A stretch of 64,000 bases of DNA from Deinococcus arboris (lineage in GTDB: Bacteria; Deinococcota; Deinococci; Deinococcales; Deinococcaceae). The translations under genes were made by a program, and so were the position numbers. Position 1 is the first letter of the stretch; the number at the start of each line of letters is the position of its first letter. Under the pieces are notes generated by a model. It saw nothing but the letters and a program-made list of their open reading frames with translations. It had not been told where the DNA came from and did no database searches. The stretch lies in NCBI RefSeq assembly GCF_009755355.1, contig NZ_WQLB01000021.1:16269-80268 (forward strand). The letters are read 5' to 3'. This document shows positions 1 through 9,442 of the stretch, one piece after another.

Positions 1-452
1 ACGGCCTTGACCTCTGCGCCGGACAGAGACAGCAGTAGGGGCAATCCCAGGCCCAGGGTGGAGCGGCCCCCCTGCACAGACATATACGCATTCATGTCGG
101 GCAGCAGCCGCACTTCTGCGGGCATAGGCACATTCAGCGCGTGGGCGACGCTCTCAATGAGCGCTTTCAGGTCTGGCTCACTGTCAAGCGCAACAGGGGT
201 TCCGAACGGGGCTGGGCGCCGCCGAGGAAATGAGGTCCACCACAGATGAAGGAGCAAACCTGCCGGCATCAGCAGCGCGCCCCACCGCAGGAGGGCTGGC
301 AGCCCCGACCCAGCCAACGCGATGATCACCCACAGGAGAGCGGCACTCACCAGCATGAAGAAGATCCAGTAGCACAGCAGTATCCCCAGAGCCAGGCGAC
401 TGTCGCGCTGGATGATCTCGGGGTGAAGCAAGACTGGAGAAGCAGAAGTCAC
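1..452 (-). CDS. M48-family membrane peptidase, N-terminal part
   Basis: The reading frame enters from a GTG at 452 that overlaps the acpS stop codon (GTGA) and stays open to the window edge, so about 150 N-terminal residues are visible. Two hydrophobic segments (about residues 20-45 and 52-72) are followed by [13 protein letters not shown] and GLGLPLL, which resembles the stretch just before HEXXH in HtpX/Ste24-type M48 zinc proteases, where a hydrophobic strand precedes the metal site. The HEXXH itself would lie beyond position 1, so catalytic competence cannot be judged. The start is chosen for the 4-nt translational coupling to acpS. Family assignment is by pattern only. Confidence 0.6.
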   Translation of the reverse strand, partial: MTSASPVLLHPEIIQRDSRLALGILLCYWIFFMLVSAALLWVIIALAGSGLPALLRWGALLMPAGLLLHLWWTSFPRRRPAPFGTPVALDSEPDLKALIESVAHALNVPMPAEVRLLPDMNAYMSVQGGRSTLGLGLPLLLSLSGAEVKA

Positions 453-889
453 GGTGTCACTGTAATGGGCGCAGCACTTTCATGGAGACGAATCTCCCGC
501 GCCTCCAGCACCACCACCGCTGAGGCGTGGTCCTTGGTATGGGTCAGGGTCAGGTGGGCCACCCAGCCGCGCGCGGCCAGTTCAGCGGCGATCTCAGGGA
601 CAAAGCCCAGGACCGGCGGCGCAAATGGAAAGGGACCGTCCGGGGTGCGCTCACGCTCTACCCACACGTCTCGCCAGCCGTGCGGACGTGGCCAGACCTT
701 CTGAAAGGCTTCCTTGGCCGCAAAGCGCGCTGCCAGACTGGGGGCCGGGTCACTCAGCCGGGCGCAGTAGGCCAGTTCGGTAGGCGCAAACAGCTTCTCG
801 GCCCGGCGTCCCTCTCGCGCCAGCATCCCCCGGATACGAGCAATTTCAATCAGGTCGTGGCCCACCGCGACAATCACGGTTCCCAGCAT
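449..889 (-). CDS. acpS: Holo-[acyl-carrier-protein] synthase
   Basis: This enzyme transfers 4'-phosphopantetheine from CoA to apo-ACP for fatty acid synthesis. The 146-residue protein has the family N-terminal motif in the form [11 protein letters not shown], the central [16 protein letters not shown] (the AAKEA metal-site segment) and the C-terminal [12 protein letters not shown] that corresponds to the usual SHT-D-A-A strand. Length is near the normal 120-140. It is translationally coupled to the downstream protease gene and lies 2 bp from the divergent gene at 892, so each promoter must lie inside the other's coding sequence. His replaces the more common Ile in G-I-D; otherwise nothing is unusual. 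Confidence 0.9.
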   Translation of the reverse strand: MLGTVIVAVGHDLIEIARIRGMLAREGRRAEKLFAPTELAYCARLSDPAPSLAARFAAKEAFQKVWPRPHGWRDVWVERERTPDGPFPFAPPVLGFVPEIAAELAARGWVAHLTLTHTKDHASAVVVLEAREIRLHESAAPITVTP

Positions 890-891
890 AC

Positions 892-1614
892 GTGCCCTAT
901 CCTGGCCGGGTGACCCAGAGCGCCGAGCCGCTGTTTCCCGATCTGCGCCTTCCGACCATCGCGGCGGCGCTGCGGGGCGCCCAGCCGCTGTGGACCGCCC
1001 TGGGGGTTAGCCGCGTGCGCGTGTTCGGTTCGGTGGCGCGCGGTGAGGCCACGCCCGGCAGCGACATTGACCTGCTGGTGGACTGGGCGCCCGGCACGCC
1101 GCGCGGCCTGCTGGACCTGATGCGGGTGCGCGAGGTCTTTGAGGATGTGCTGGGCCGCCGGGTGGACGTGCTGACTGCCGCCCCCCTGCGTCACCCGCTG
1201 AGGGGCGAGATTCTGGAAGACGCGGTGGACGTGCTGGCCGTCCCCAACCCCGCCCCACGCACCCACCGTCCCAAACGCTGGCGCTGGCGCGTGTACGACC
1301 TGCTGGCGGCCATTGACCGAATTGCGGCCTACACGAGCGGCCACTCGCTGACGACCTTTACCCGCGACGAGGCCGTGCGCGACGCCGTGCTGCACAACCT
1401 CGCGCGCCTGGGCGAAACCACCAAGTTCATTCCCCAGAGCGTGCAGGACCGCGCGCCGCACCTACCCTGGGCGCTGCTGCGTGACATCCGCAACCTGGTG
1501 TCCCACGATTACTTCGGCATTGAGCCGGCGCTCATCTGGCATACGGCGAGGGTGGAGTTGCCAGCGCTGCGGCCGGCGCTTCAGGCGTTGGCGGATGGGA
1601 AAGCGGGGCTATAG
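892..1614 (+). CDS. Fused MNT nucleotidyltransferase-HEPN protein
   Basis: The N-terminal half (about residues 20-110) is a minimal nucleotidyltransferase with [19 protein letters not shown], the GSxxRG...SDxDL signature including both metal-binding aspartates. The C-terminal half (about 135-230) is a HEPN/DUF86-like helical domain ending in RNLVSHDYF, which fits the RX4HXY motif of HEPN ribonuclease toxins. In known MNT/HEPN toxin-antitoxin pairs these are two proteins, and the MNT partner modifies the Tyr of that motif. Here both are on one chain of 240 residues. The start is GTG 892; GTG 910 is an alternative. A toxin-antitoxin role is inferred; a standalone regulatory nucleotidyltransferase is also possible. 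Confidence 0.8.
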   Translation: MPYPGRVTQSAEPLFPDLRLPTIAAALRGAQPLWTALGVSRVRVFGSVARGEATPGSDIDLLVDWAPGTPRGLLDLMRVREVFEDVLGRRVDVLTAAPLRHPLRGEILEDAVDVLAVPNPAPRTHRPKRWRWRVYDLLAAIDRIAAYTSGHSLTTFTRDEAVRDAVLHNLARLGETTKFIPQSVQDRAPHLPWALLRDIRNLVSHDYFGIEPALIWHTARVELPALRPALQALADGKAGL

Positions 1615-1655
1615 GGGCTGGGCATCGGTGGGGAGGTTGATTTAAGCCTTCGTCA

Positions 1656-1696
<41 letters not shown>

Positions 1697-1794
1697 AGCG
1701 CTGCGCTAGGCAGGGATAGGTGACGCGCCGTACAAGCCACCTTGTTCTGCGCTATGGACACCGTGGCCCACCTGCCGCCCATCGTCCCACGCCC

Positions 1795-1987
1795 GCGCGC
1801 TGCGCGCACGACGGCTTCCGTTGCTTACCTTGTAAAAGTGGCAGAGAAGAACGCTTCAAACACGAGGTTCTACTTTTAGAAGATGCTGGCGCAAAAGCTT
1901 TTCAAGAGTAGAACCTCTTGCACGCGCCACGCCTTCCTGCCACAGTGCCGCCCAAGTCCAGGCGAGGCCATTGTGCGCGCAGCGCGC
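1795..1987. repeat. Large imperfect palindrome in intergenic gap
   Basis: The 1615-2190 gap has no convincing gene. Three arm pairs share one axis near 1890.5: 1795-1809 with 1973-1987 (GCGCGCTGCGCGCAC), 1838-1844 with 1937-1943 (GTGGCAG), and 1864-1873 with 1908-1917 (GAGGTTCTAC). Weaker complementarity continues between and outside them. With almost no net indel this looks like one foldback of about 195 bp. It could be a MITE-like element or a structured RNA; nothing in it identifies a transposase end. Confidence 0.6.
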
Positions 1988-2084
1988 AGGCCCTTCCGCT
2001 GGGGCAGCGGATGGCGTCGAGGCCAGACACGAAAACGGACAGAGCAAGCCGACCAACGCCAGTAGCAACTCTTGCCCAGTGCCC

Positions 2085-2128
2085 CCCCAGCCCCCCCTAC
2101 CCCGCTGGGGTAGGGGGGCTGGGGGGGG
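2085..2128. repeat. GC-rich near-perfect hairpin
   Basis: A run of CCCCAG-C7-TACCCC is followed after GCT by GGGGTA-G6-CTGGGG, so the arms match except for one extra C. It stands about 25 bp before the psuK promoter. No T-run follows, so an intrinsic terminator is unlikely. C/G-rich palindromes of this style also occur at 1654-1700. Confidence 0.6.
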
Positions 2129-2152
2129 GTGGGGAAAAGCAACCTAGCCACC

Positions 2153-2181
2153 TTGCTTATCACAATAAGTGTCTTTACCAT
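2153..2181 (+). promoter_or_regulatory. Promoter of psuK (leaderless type)
   Basis: A -35 TTGCTT (2153-2158) and a -10 TACCAT (2176-2181) are 17 bp apart. The -10 ends 9 nt before the ATG at 2191, so the transcript would begin at or next to the start codon. No Shine-Dalgarno sequence is visible. Confidence 0.55.
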
Positions 2182-2190
2182 AGAAAAACT

Positions 2191-3324
2191 ATGTCCCTGA
2201 CCGAAACCGAAGCTGCCCTGCTCGCCCTCATCCGTGCGGCACCCCAGGCCACCCCCGAGGAACTGGCCCGCCGCCTCGGCTCTACCCGCGCCGCTGTGAA
2301 TGTCCACGTCGGCAATCTGGTAAAGAAAGGCGCCCTGCTCGGCCGGGGCTACCTCCTCCCGCCTGACCTCGGCCCTACCCGGATGGTCGTGGTCGGCGGC
2401 GCGAATGTGGACGTGAAAGCCCGCACGCTGGCGCCAGCACTGCCAGGCACCAGCAACCCCGGCGTGACCACCCAGGCCCCCGGTGGCGTGGCCCGCAACG
2501 TGGCCGAGAACCTTGCGCGGCTGGGCGTGCCGGTCACGCTGGTGTCGGCGGTGGGGCGCGACGCCCTGGGCGACTGGTTGCTGCGGCAGACCGAGGCGGC
2601 GGGTGTGGATATCCGGCAGGTGCTGCGTGCGCCGGATGTCGCCACAGGCACGTATACGGCTGTGCTGGACGACAGCGGCGAGTTGCTGGTGGCGGTGGCC
2701 GCCATGGCCGCCACCGACGCCCTGACCCCCGCCGCGCTGCAAGAACGGCGCGGCACCCTGCGCGGCGCGGGGTGGGTGGTGGCCGACGGCAACCTGACGG
2801 CGCCCGCCCTGGCCCACCTGCTGACCCTGGCCGCCGAGGCCGGCGTGCGGGTGGTGTTCGAGCCGGTCAGCGTGCCCAAGGCCGCCCGCCTGCGCCCAGC
2901 CCTGGCGGCTGGCCTGCCCCCTTACGCCGTTACCCCCAATGTCGCCGAGCTGGGCGCGCTGCTGGGCCGTGAGGTGCCGGACGAGCCCCAGGCCCTGCGG
3001 ACGGCGGCGGCCGAACTCCACGCTGCGGGCATCACCCTGGTCTGGGTGCGGCGCGGCGCCCAGGGCAGTTTTCTTTCGGCTCCAGACGGCGAAGACAGCC
3101 TCCCCGCCCTGCCCGCCCAGGTGCGCGACGTGACCGGCGCTGGCGACGCCATGCTGGCCGCCTTCCTGGCTGGCCTGGCCGCTGGCCTGCCCCCGGCCGA
3201 GGCCGCCCGACACGGCCACGCCGCTGCCGCCCTGACCCTGGAAAGCGACCTCGCTGTCTCCCCCACCCTGACTCCGGCCGCCATCCGCGAGCGCGCCGCC
3301 CTGATCCCCAAGGAGTCCCCATGA
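2191..3324 (+). CDS. psuK: Pseudouridine kinase, HTH-PfkB fusion
   Basis: It phosphorylates pseudouridine to pseudouridine 5'-phosphate for the downstream glycosidase. Residues 1-55 form a winged helix-turn-helix (TPEELARRLGSTRAAVNVHV); residues 65-375 are a PfkB-family sugar kinase with VVVGGANVDVKA at the N-terminus, APGGVARNVAENLARLG for substrate binding and VRDVTGAGDAMLAAFLAGL, the DTxGAGD signature with the catalytic Asp. The ATG is set by the promoter and by the start of homology. Its stop overlaps the psuG ATG (ATGA). Pseudouridine specificity rests mainly on the psuG neighbour, since PfkB sequences alone do not define substrate. The HTH could allow autoregulation, which is inference. 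Confidence 0.87.
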   Translation: MSLTETEAALLALIRAAPQATPEELARRLGSTRAAVNVHVGNLVKKGALLGRGYLLPPDLGPTRMVVVGGANVDVKARTLAPALPGTSNPGVTTQAPGGVARNVAENLARLGVPVTLVSAVGRDALGDWLLRQTEAAGVDIRQVLRAPDVATGTYTAVLDDSGELLVAVAAMAATDALTPAALQERRGTLRGAGWVVADGNLTAPALAHLLTLAAEAGVRVVFEPVSVPKAARLRPALAAGLPPYAVTPNVAELGALLGREVPDEPQALRTAAAELHAAGITLVWVRRGAQGSFLSAPDGEDSLPALPAQVRDVTGAGDAMLAAFLAGLAAGLPPAEAARHGHAAAALTLESDLAVSPTLTPAAIRERAALIPKESP

Positions 3325-4280
3325 CCACCCCCACCTCTTTTCACCCCGAAGCCGCCGCCTACCTTGACCTGCACCCCGAAGTCGCCGCCGCCCTGAAAGA
3401 AGGCCGCGCCGTCGTGGCGCTGGAAAGCACCATCATCAGCCACGGCATGCCCTTTCCCCAGAACGTCGAGATGGCGCGCGGCGTGGAAGAGGTCGTGCGC
3501 CAGCACGGCGCCGTGCCCGCCACCATTGCCGTACTGGGCGGCCGCCTGAAGGTGGGCCTGACCGAGGGCGAACTGCACCTCCTGGCCACTGACAAGGGCG
3601 TAGAAAAAATCAGCACGCGCGACCTGCCCGTCACCATCGCACTGGGCAAACACGGCGCGACCACCGTGGCCTCCACCATGCGGATTGCCGCGCTGGCGGG
3701 CATTCGCGTCTTTGCCACTGGCGGCACGGGCGGCGTTCACCGGGGGGCCGGGCAGAGCATGGACATCAGCGCCGACCTGCTGGAACTGGCCCAGACCGAC
3801 GTGTGTGTGGTCAGTGCCGGGGTCAAGAGCATTCTCGACATCGGCCTGACGCTGGAGGTCTTAGAAACCCAGGGGGTGCCCGCCATCACGCTGGGCAGCG
3901 AGGAGTTTCCGGCCTTCTATTCACGCCAGAGCGGCTTCGCCTCGCCCCTGACCGTCCAGACCGCAGAAGAGGCGGCCCGCGTGCTGAAGGCCAAGTGGGC
4001 CCTGGGCCTGTCCGGCGGCGTGCTGCTGGCCAATCCCATTCCCGAGGCCGCCGAGATCCCCGCCGCCGACATTGGCGCGCACATTGACCAGGCCCTGACC
4101 GACATGGACGCGCTGGGCCTGACTGGCAAGGCCACCACGCCTTACCTGCTGGGCCGCGTGGTGGAATTGACAGGCGGGCGCAGCCTGGAGACCAATATCG
4201 CCCTGGTGCGTCACAACGCGGCAGTGGCGGCCCAGGTGGCGGTGGCCTACGCTGAGCTGACCCGGACCACCACAGGCTAA
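3321..4280 (+). CDS. psuG: Pseudouridine-5'-phosphate glycosidase
   Basis: It splits the C-C glycosidic bond of pseudouridine 5'-phosphate to uracil and ribose 5-phosphate, completing the pathway begun by psuK. The 319-residue protein matches the family length and shows VVALESTIISHGMPFPQN near the N-terminus (with the catalytic Glu region), EKISTRDLPVTIALGKHGATT with conserved Lys, GGTGGVHRGAG and DISADLLELA. Coupled to psuK by an ATGA overlap, so the two form one operon. No separate transporter gene is adjacent. Confidence 0.95.
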   Translation: MTTPTSFHPEAAAYLDLHPEVAAALKEGRAVVALESTIISHGMPFPQNVEMARGVEEVVRQHGAVPATIAVLGGRLKVGLTEGELHLLATDKGVEKISTRDLPVTIALGKHGATTVASTMRIAALAGIRVFATGGTGGVHRGAGQSMDISADLLELAQTDVCVVSAGVKSILDIGLTLEVLETQGVPAITLGSEEFPAFYSRQSGFASPLTVQTAEEAARVLKAKWALGLSGGVLLANPIPEAAEIPAADIGAHIDQALTDMDALGLTGKATTPYLLGRVVELTGGRSLETNIALVRHNAAVAAQVAVAYAELTRTTTG

Positions 4281-4292
4281 GGGCAAAAGCAG

Positions 4293-4326
4293 GAGGGGCG
4301 GCGGTCTGACTTCTCCGCCGCCTCTC
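4293..4326. terminator. Hairpin between convergent psuG and DUF2167 genes
   Basis: GAGGGGCGGCGG (4293-4304) pairs with CCGCCGCCTCTC (4315-4326) with one G-T pair. It lies between two convergent genes and may serve both. T-runs are absent on either side, so it is a weak intrinsic terminator at best. Confidence 0.45.
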
Positions 4327-4338
4327 GCCTTAGCGGCG

Positions 4339-5184
4339 TTATCCCCTGGCCCGGCGGCCCAACAGTCGGCCGAGGCCGCCCAGCGCCGCCAGCACCAGCA
4401 CCCAGCCTTTTTTCAGGAACAGCAGCGCGCCGGCCAGCAGGCCCACCTTCTTGGCCGCCGCCACCCCCAGCAGGCCGGCAAGGCCGTAGGTTGCCACCTT
4501 GTCCGTCCCCGAATTGAAGTCCTCGTAGCGTGCGCCCGGCGTAAACGACACCTGCTTGAGCACTGCGGCCATGTCGCGCTTGATCTGCGGCAGCTGAGCC
4601 ATTCCGGCCACGGCGTTCAGTTCCAGCACGTTGTCACGGCCCAGCACGCGCACGGCGTAATTCAGGGTGTGGTCGCCTGGGCTGTCACTGAAGGCCAGTT
4701 CCTTGGCCCAGTACATCTTGTGGGTGGCCGCGTCGTAGCGGGGCTGGTCGGCCCAGCCCACCAGGCTCACGGTGCCAAAGCCGGCTTCCTCGCGCGCCTG
4801 GTTGTCCTCAGCGGTGGCCGCCTGCATGGTGCGCATCAACTCGTCGTACTTGATGCCGGCTGCGTCTTTGTCCGAGACATGACCGTCCTTGCTCTCGGTA
4901 ATGACCACGCCCCAGCCCTGCTTGGTGCTGGGGTCCAGGCCGGCGGGGACAATCATGCCCAGCACGTCCTCGGCGGCCTCCGGGGGGTTGCCCCACTGGG
5001 ACACGATGACCTGCTGGGCGCCCGTGGCGTCCAGGTAGCGCAGGCCCGCGCCCGTGTTCAGCTGGGCCTTGCCGCCCAGCAGGCTCACCTGACCGGTTTG
5101 ATACCGCAAAGGGGCCTCCGCTTCCTAGGCCCCTGCCACCGACAGCCCACCCAGACCCAACATGACCACCATTTTCTTCATCAT
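4339..5184 (-). pseudogene. DUF2167 membrane protein gene with in-frame amber codon
   Basis: From an ATG at 5184 the frame encodes a signal-like start (MMKKMVVMLGLGGLSVAGA), then a TAG at 5125-5127, then continues in the same frame as EAEAPLRYQTGQVSLLGG through to 4339. The body looks like DUF2167: MIVPAG, WGVVITESKDGHVSDKDA, and a C-terminal membrane segment (LLAGALLFLKKGWVLVLAAL) ending in Arg-rich residues. The only start after the stop is TTG at 5109, which would give a 256-residue protein without its export signal. Single-base damage, a sequencing error or stop-codon readthrough would all explain it. Function of DUF2167 is unknown to me. Confidence 0.65.
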
Positions 5185-5329
5185 GTTCTCAGCTTAGAAA
5201 GCGTTGGCCAGAGACATTGCCACACTTGTGGTGTCCCCCACCGGGGGCAGGACCCTGGCCGCAGAGTGTCCCCGACACAGGAACGCGCCGCTTTTGCGCG
5301 CAGAGGCCGGTGGTACGCTCAGAGACGCT

Positions 5330-6736
<1,407 letters not shown>

Positions 6737-6743
6737 GACGCTG

Positions 6744-6780
6744 GCCGGGGCAAGGAAGGAACGTGCTGCCTCGCCCCGGC
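6744..6780 (+). terminator. Hairpin after lpdA
   Basis: GCCGGGGC (6744-6751) pairs with GCCCCGGC (6773-6780). It ends exactly where the -35 of the tRNA promoter begins. No T-run follows. Confidence 0.4.
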
Positions 6781-6809
6781 TTGACGAATTCCAGAAAACC
6801 CAGTATCTT
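6781..6809 (+). promoter_or_regulatory. Promoter of tRNA-Glu
   Basis: TTGACG (6781-6786), 17-bp spacer, TATCTT (6804-6809). This is a good sigma70-type match and would start transcription about 70 nt before the mature tRNA. Confidence 0.65.
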
Positions 6810-6873
6810 TCTGTGCGTGCCGGAAACGGCGCCCCTTGAAAGGCAGTCAGCGGCGGCGAAAGCCAAAGCACAA

Positions 6874-6961
<88 letters not shown>

Positions 6962-6964
6962 AAT

Positions 6965-6998
6965 GCTCGCCTCTGCAATTGCAGAGGCGAGCGCTTTT
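6965..6998 (+). terminator. Terminator of tRNA-Glu
   Basis: A perfect 12-bp stem (GCTCGCCTCTGC / GCAGAGGCGAGC, loop AATT, 6965-6992) is followed by GCTTTT. It starts only 4 nt after the CCA end. Confidence 0.85.
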
Positions 6999-7031
6999 GT
7001 ATGGTGTATTTCTCCAGCGTCTAGCTGTTCC

Positions 7032-7847
7032 TCATTTTAAAGATGCGTTGGAGGCCGGAAGAAACTGTACCCGCTCGATAAAAAGGTTTCGGTACTTCAC
7101 CACACGGCCAGCGAAATTTGTGACAGCCAGATGCACAGCGGCTGTACTCTCCAGAGGGAGGCGCAAAGAAACACGGCCCCGAACTTGACGGTCAAGCAAG
7201 GTACGTTTGCCTTGTGTTATCCGGAACTGTGGACCAGCGCCATTGACGACAGGGCCACTGACAGTCAGATAGAGGACGCCAGGCATGCAGGGTTCTAGGC
7301 GCTGGCCCCGTAGGTCGTGAACAGCACCTGTAATCGAGCCACTAAATTCAACTCGCTTATCGCGTATTAAAGCAGACGCGCAACGCTGCTCGCCTGCAAG
7401 TATCAGCCGCTCAATGGTAAGAATGCGGTAAAGAGCGTCCGTCTCGTCATTGGGAAAGGCCAGAGTCACCCGGCCGTCTTGCCCAACCGGAATAGACAGC
7501 GTCTGTGAAGTGTGGACGAGGACTTCACGTCTGGTCTGTGTGGTCTGAGCAATCAGTAGGGGGGCGCCGCCGTTACTGGAGAGCTCACCACGTGCCTTGA
7601 GAATCAGCCGGCCAGGCTGACAGTACGACAGCTCCAGAACACCTGGAATAGCAAAAAAGCCGCGCTCGCCCGTCCATTCGCCGGGCAGTGCAGGGGGGAA
7701 GGCACTGGTAAACCTTACTTCTCCGGCCTGACAGGGAACGGCGATCTGAGCAGCCACCAGCGGTGGTTGCTGTGGCAGAGAGAACAGTCCTAAGCCCACT
7801 AAGCCCAGACTCATCAGAAATCCAAACAGAGGCCAGTGCCGCATCAT
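7032..7847 (-). CDS. Exported protein with two tandem beta domains, polysaccharide locus
   Basis: I do not recognise the family. The 271-residue protein begins with a membrane or signal segment (WPLFGFLMSLGLVGLGLF) and then has two similar units of about 100 residues. Each begins with a Cys-Pro-Gly type strand (YCQPGRLILKARG; PCMPGVLYLTVSG) and ends with a matching strand (ALYRILTIERLIL; VVKYRNLFIERVQF). This looks like a duplicated beta-sandwich, of the kind found in carbohydrate-binding modules, which is inference. The start is ATG 7847, overlapping the stop of the ligase-like gene (ATGA), so the two are co-translated and probably act together outside the membrane. Confidence 0.7.
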   Translation of the reverse strand: MMRHWPLFGFLMSLGLVGLGLFSLPQQPPLVAAQIAVPCQAGEVRFTSAFPPALPGEWTGERGFFAIPGVLELSYCQPGRLILKARGELSSNGGAPLLIAQTTQTRREVLVHTSQTLSIPVGQDGRVTLAFPNDETDALYRILTIERLILAGEQRCASALIRDKRVEFSGSITGAVHDLRGQRLEPCMPGVLYLTVSGPVVNGAGPQFRITQGKRTLLDRQVRGRVSLRLPLESTAAVHLAVTNFAGRVVKYRNLFIERVQFLPASNASLK

Positions 7848-9415
7848 GGCCGCACCATTACGTTCCAGGTGGTAGCCGCTATGGGTCGCGTCCGCCAAGG
7901 CACACTTTTTCCGAGCCAAAGCCGCAGTTCGAGACGGTAGACCTGCCCACCACTGCCGCCTACTTGACGGTGGCTGGGCAAGGGGCCAATCAGCCACTGC
8001 CAGTCTGGGTGTGGCACTGCGGTGGAGAATGACCGAGTGGCGATAGTCACGCAACTTTGCTGGCAGGCTCGCAGCTGCACCCTGTATGTGCCGGAAGGTG
8101 CGCTAAACCGGGCTGCCGCTGCGTAGGGTTCATCACCACGCCACTGCTCAGGCGCGACAAGGCCAGTGACGCCCAGTTGACGACCTGGCTCGACAGGCAA
8201 AAACTGTGTCCAGAGGGGAAACGACATGATGAGCAGAAGCGCGCCGCCCCAGCCCGCCGTGGCCGGCCAGGAAACAGCTGGGGCACGTGACAGCGCGCTG
8301 CCAGCCGCTAGCCAGAACACCACAGAAAAAAATGGCCCAGGCAGGAGCGTTACGTTGTCGGTCAGGTCGCCCACAAGCAGGGCGAAGACCATCGCGACCA
8401 CCATTGGAGAGCTAGCTCTCGCTGCGACCAGCACCCCGCCCAGCAACAGAAAAAGTCCCGCTGTGCCTATTAGTCCGGTCTCACCCAGGGCCTGAACCGC
8501 TCCGTTGTGGGCAAACACCCACATGTTATTGATCTGCTCCAACGCGGTGGGACAACCGACTCCGCGCACCTCCAAAGCCTCGAACCACGTGCAAGTGTCA
8601 CCGGGCGGCGCAATACGTGGTCCCAGCAAGAGAGTTCCAGCGCCGCCCCACGGCAGAGCCTGGGCCACACTGAGAGCGTCGCTCCAAATGAGATCACGAC
8701 CAGTTAGATCGAGCGTGATCAGGCGCGTCAACGGCTGATCTTGAAGCCGTCCACCCAGTACCACCAGCGTAGGCAGAGCCGCCAGCAGTGCTAGCGGTAA
8801 GGCTCGGCGCAGCCACGCGCGCCGACTGCCCAGCATCAGCGCGGTGCCGACTAGCGCAACAGCTAGCGGCCCCCGGCTGCCGCTCAGAAGGACTGTTAGC
8901 AGCGCCAGGCCACCCAAGGGCAGCCGCCAAAGCAGTCCTGAGCGCCAGGATTCGCCGGGCTGCACATCCATAGCCAACCAGATACCCAGAGCTCCAGCAA
9001 TGCCCAGCGATACTGGGGGAACATAGGGATGACTTAGGCGCAGTTGCGTGAGTTCCCAGCCTTGCAGCGCCAGACCACTGACCAGCGCTGTCAGGTATAC
9101 CACTATCAAGCCCCAGCGCAGAACACGGAGCTGTGAGGGTCCTCCCAACGACGCGCCCAGGCCCAGAAGCCCCAGTATCAGGCCTGCGCGCGAAAAACTC
9201 GTCCCCATGGCCAGCACCGGTTGGGGGCTGAGCAGCCCCGCTAACACCTGAGTACCGAGAAAGACTCCACAGAGCAGCAGCGCTGCGCGCGGTAGGTCAC
9301 GCCAGCGGCGCAGACCCAACAGACCGAAAACCAGCAGAGGCGGGCACACGGGCAACAGGGCCAGCCAGGCCAGCCACCCCCGGCGGGCCGAGAGATCATT
9401 GGCTGTGACGGTCAC
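7844..9415 (-). CDS. O-antigen ligase-like membrane protein
   Basis: The protein has 523 residues with about a dozen hydrophobic segments and a long outside loop containing LDLTGRDLIWSDALSVAQ and NNMWVFAHNGAVQALGETGLIG, the pattern of the Wzy_C/WaaL family, where a conserved Arg and His act in transfer of polymer from undecaprenyl pyrophosphate. After the last membrane span (about residue 400) comes a ~110-residue soluble C-terminal tail with a Cys pair (RACQQSC), unusual for the family. A separate Wzy-like polymerase sits at 22275, so a ligase role is more likely than polymerase here, but sequence alone cannot separate them. Confidence 0.75.
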   Translation of the reverse strand: MTVTANDLSARRGWLAWLALLPVCPPLLVFGLLGLRRWRDLPRAALLLCGVFLGTQVLAGLLSPQPVLAMGTSFSRAGLILGLLGLGASLGGPSQLRVLRWGLIVVYLTALVSGLALQGWELTQLRLSHPYVPPVSLGIAGALGIWLAMDVQPGESWRSGLLWRLPLGGLALLTVLLSGSRGPLAVALVGTALMLGSRRAWLRRALPLALLAALPTLVVLGGRLQDQPLTRLITLDLTGRDLIWSDALSVAQALPWGGAGTLLLGPRIAPPGDTCTWFEALEVRGVGCPTALEQINNMWVFAHNGAVQALGETGLIGTAGLFLLLGGVLVAARASSPMVVAMVFALLVGDLTDNVTLLPGPFFSVVFWLAAGSALSRAPAVSWPATAGWGGALLLIMSFPLWTQFLPVEPGRQLGVTGLVAPEQWRGDEPYAAAARFSAPSGTYRVQLRACQQSCVTIATRSFSTAVPHPDWQWLIGPLPSHRQVGGSGGQVYRLELRLWLGKSVPWRTRPIAATTWNVMVRP

Positions 9416-9442
9416 CCGCCAGAATCCTCGTCGCCTAACACG

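Noticed and set aside
1876..3219. 447-residue open frame on the minus strand opposite psuK
   Set aside because: Rich in Gly, Gln and His with no motif; it is the mirror of a GC-rich kinase gene on the other strand.
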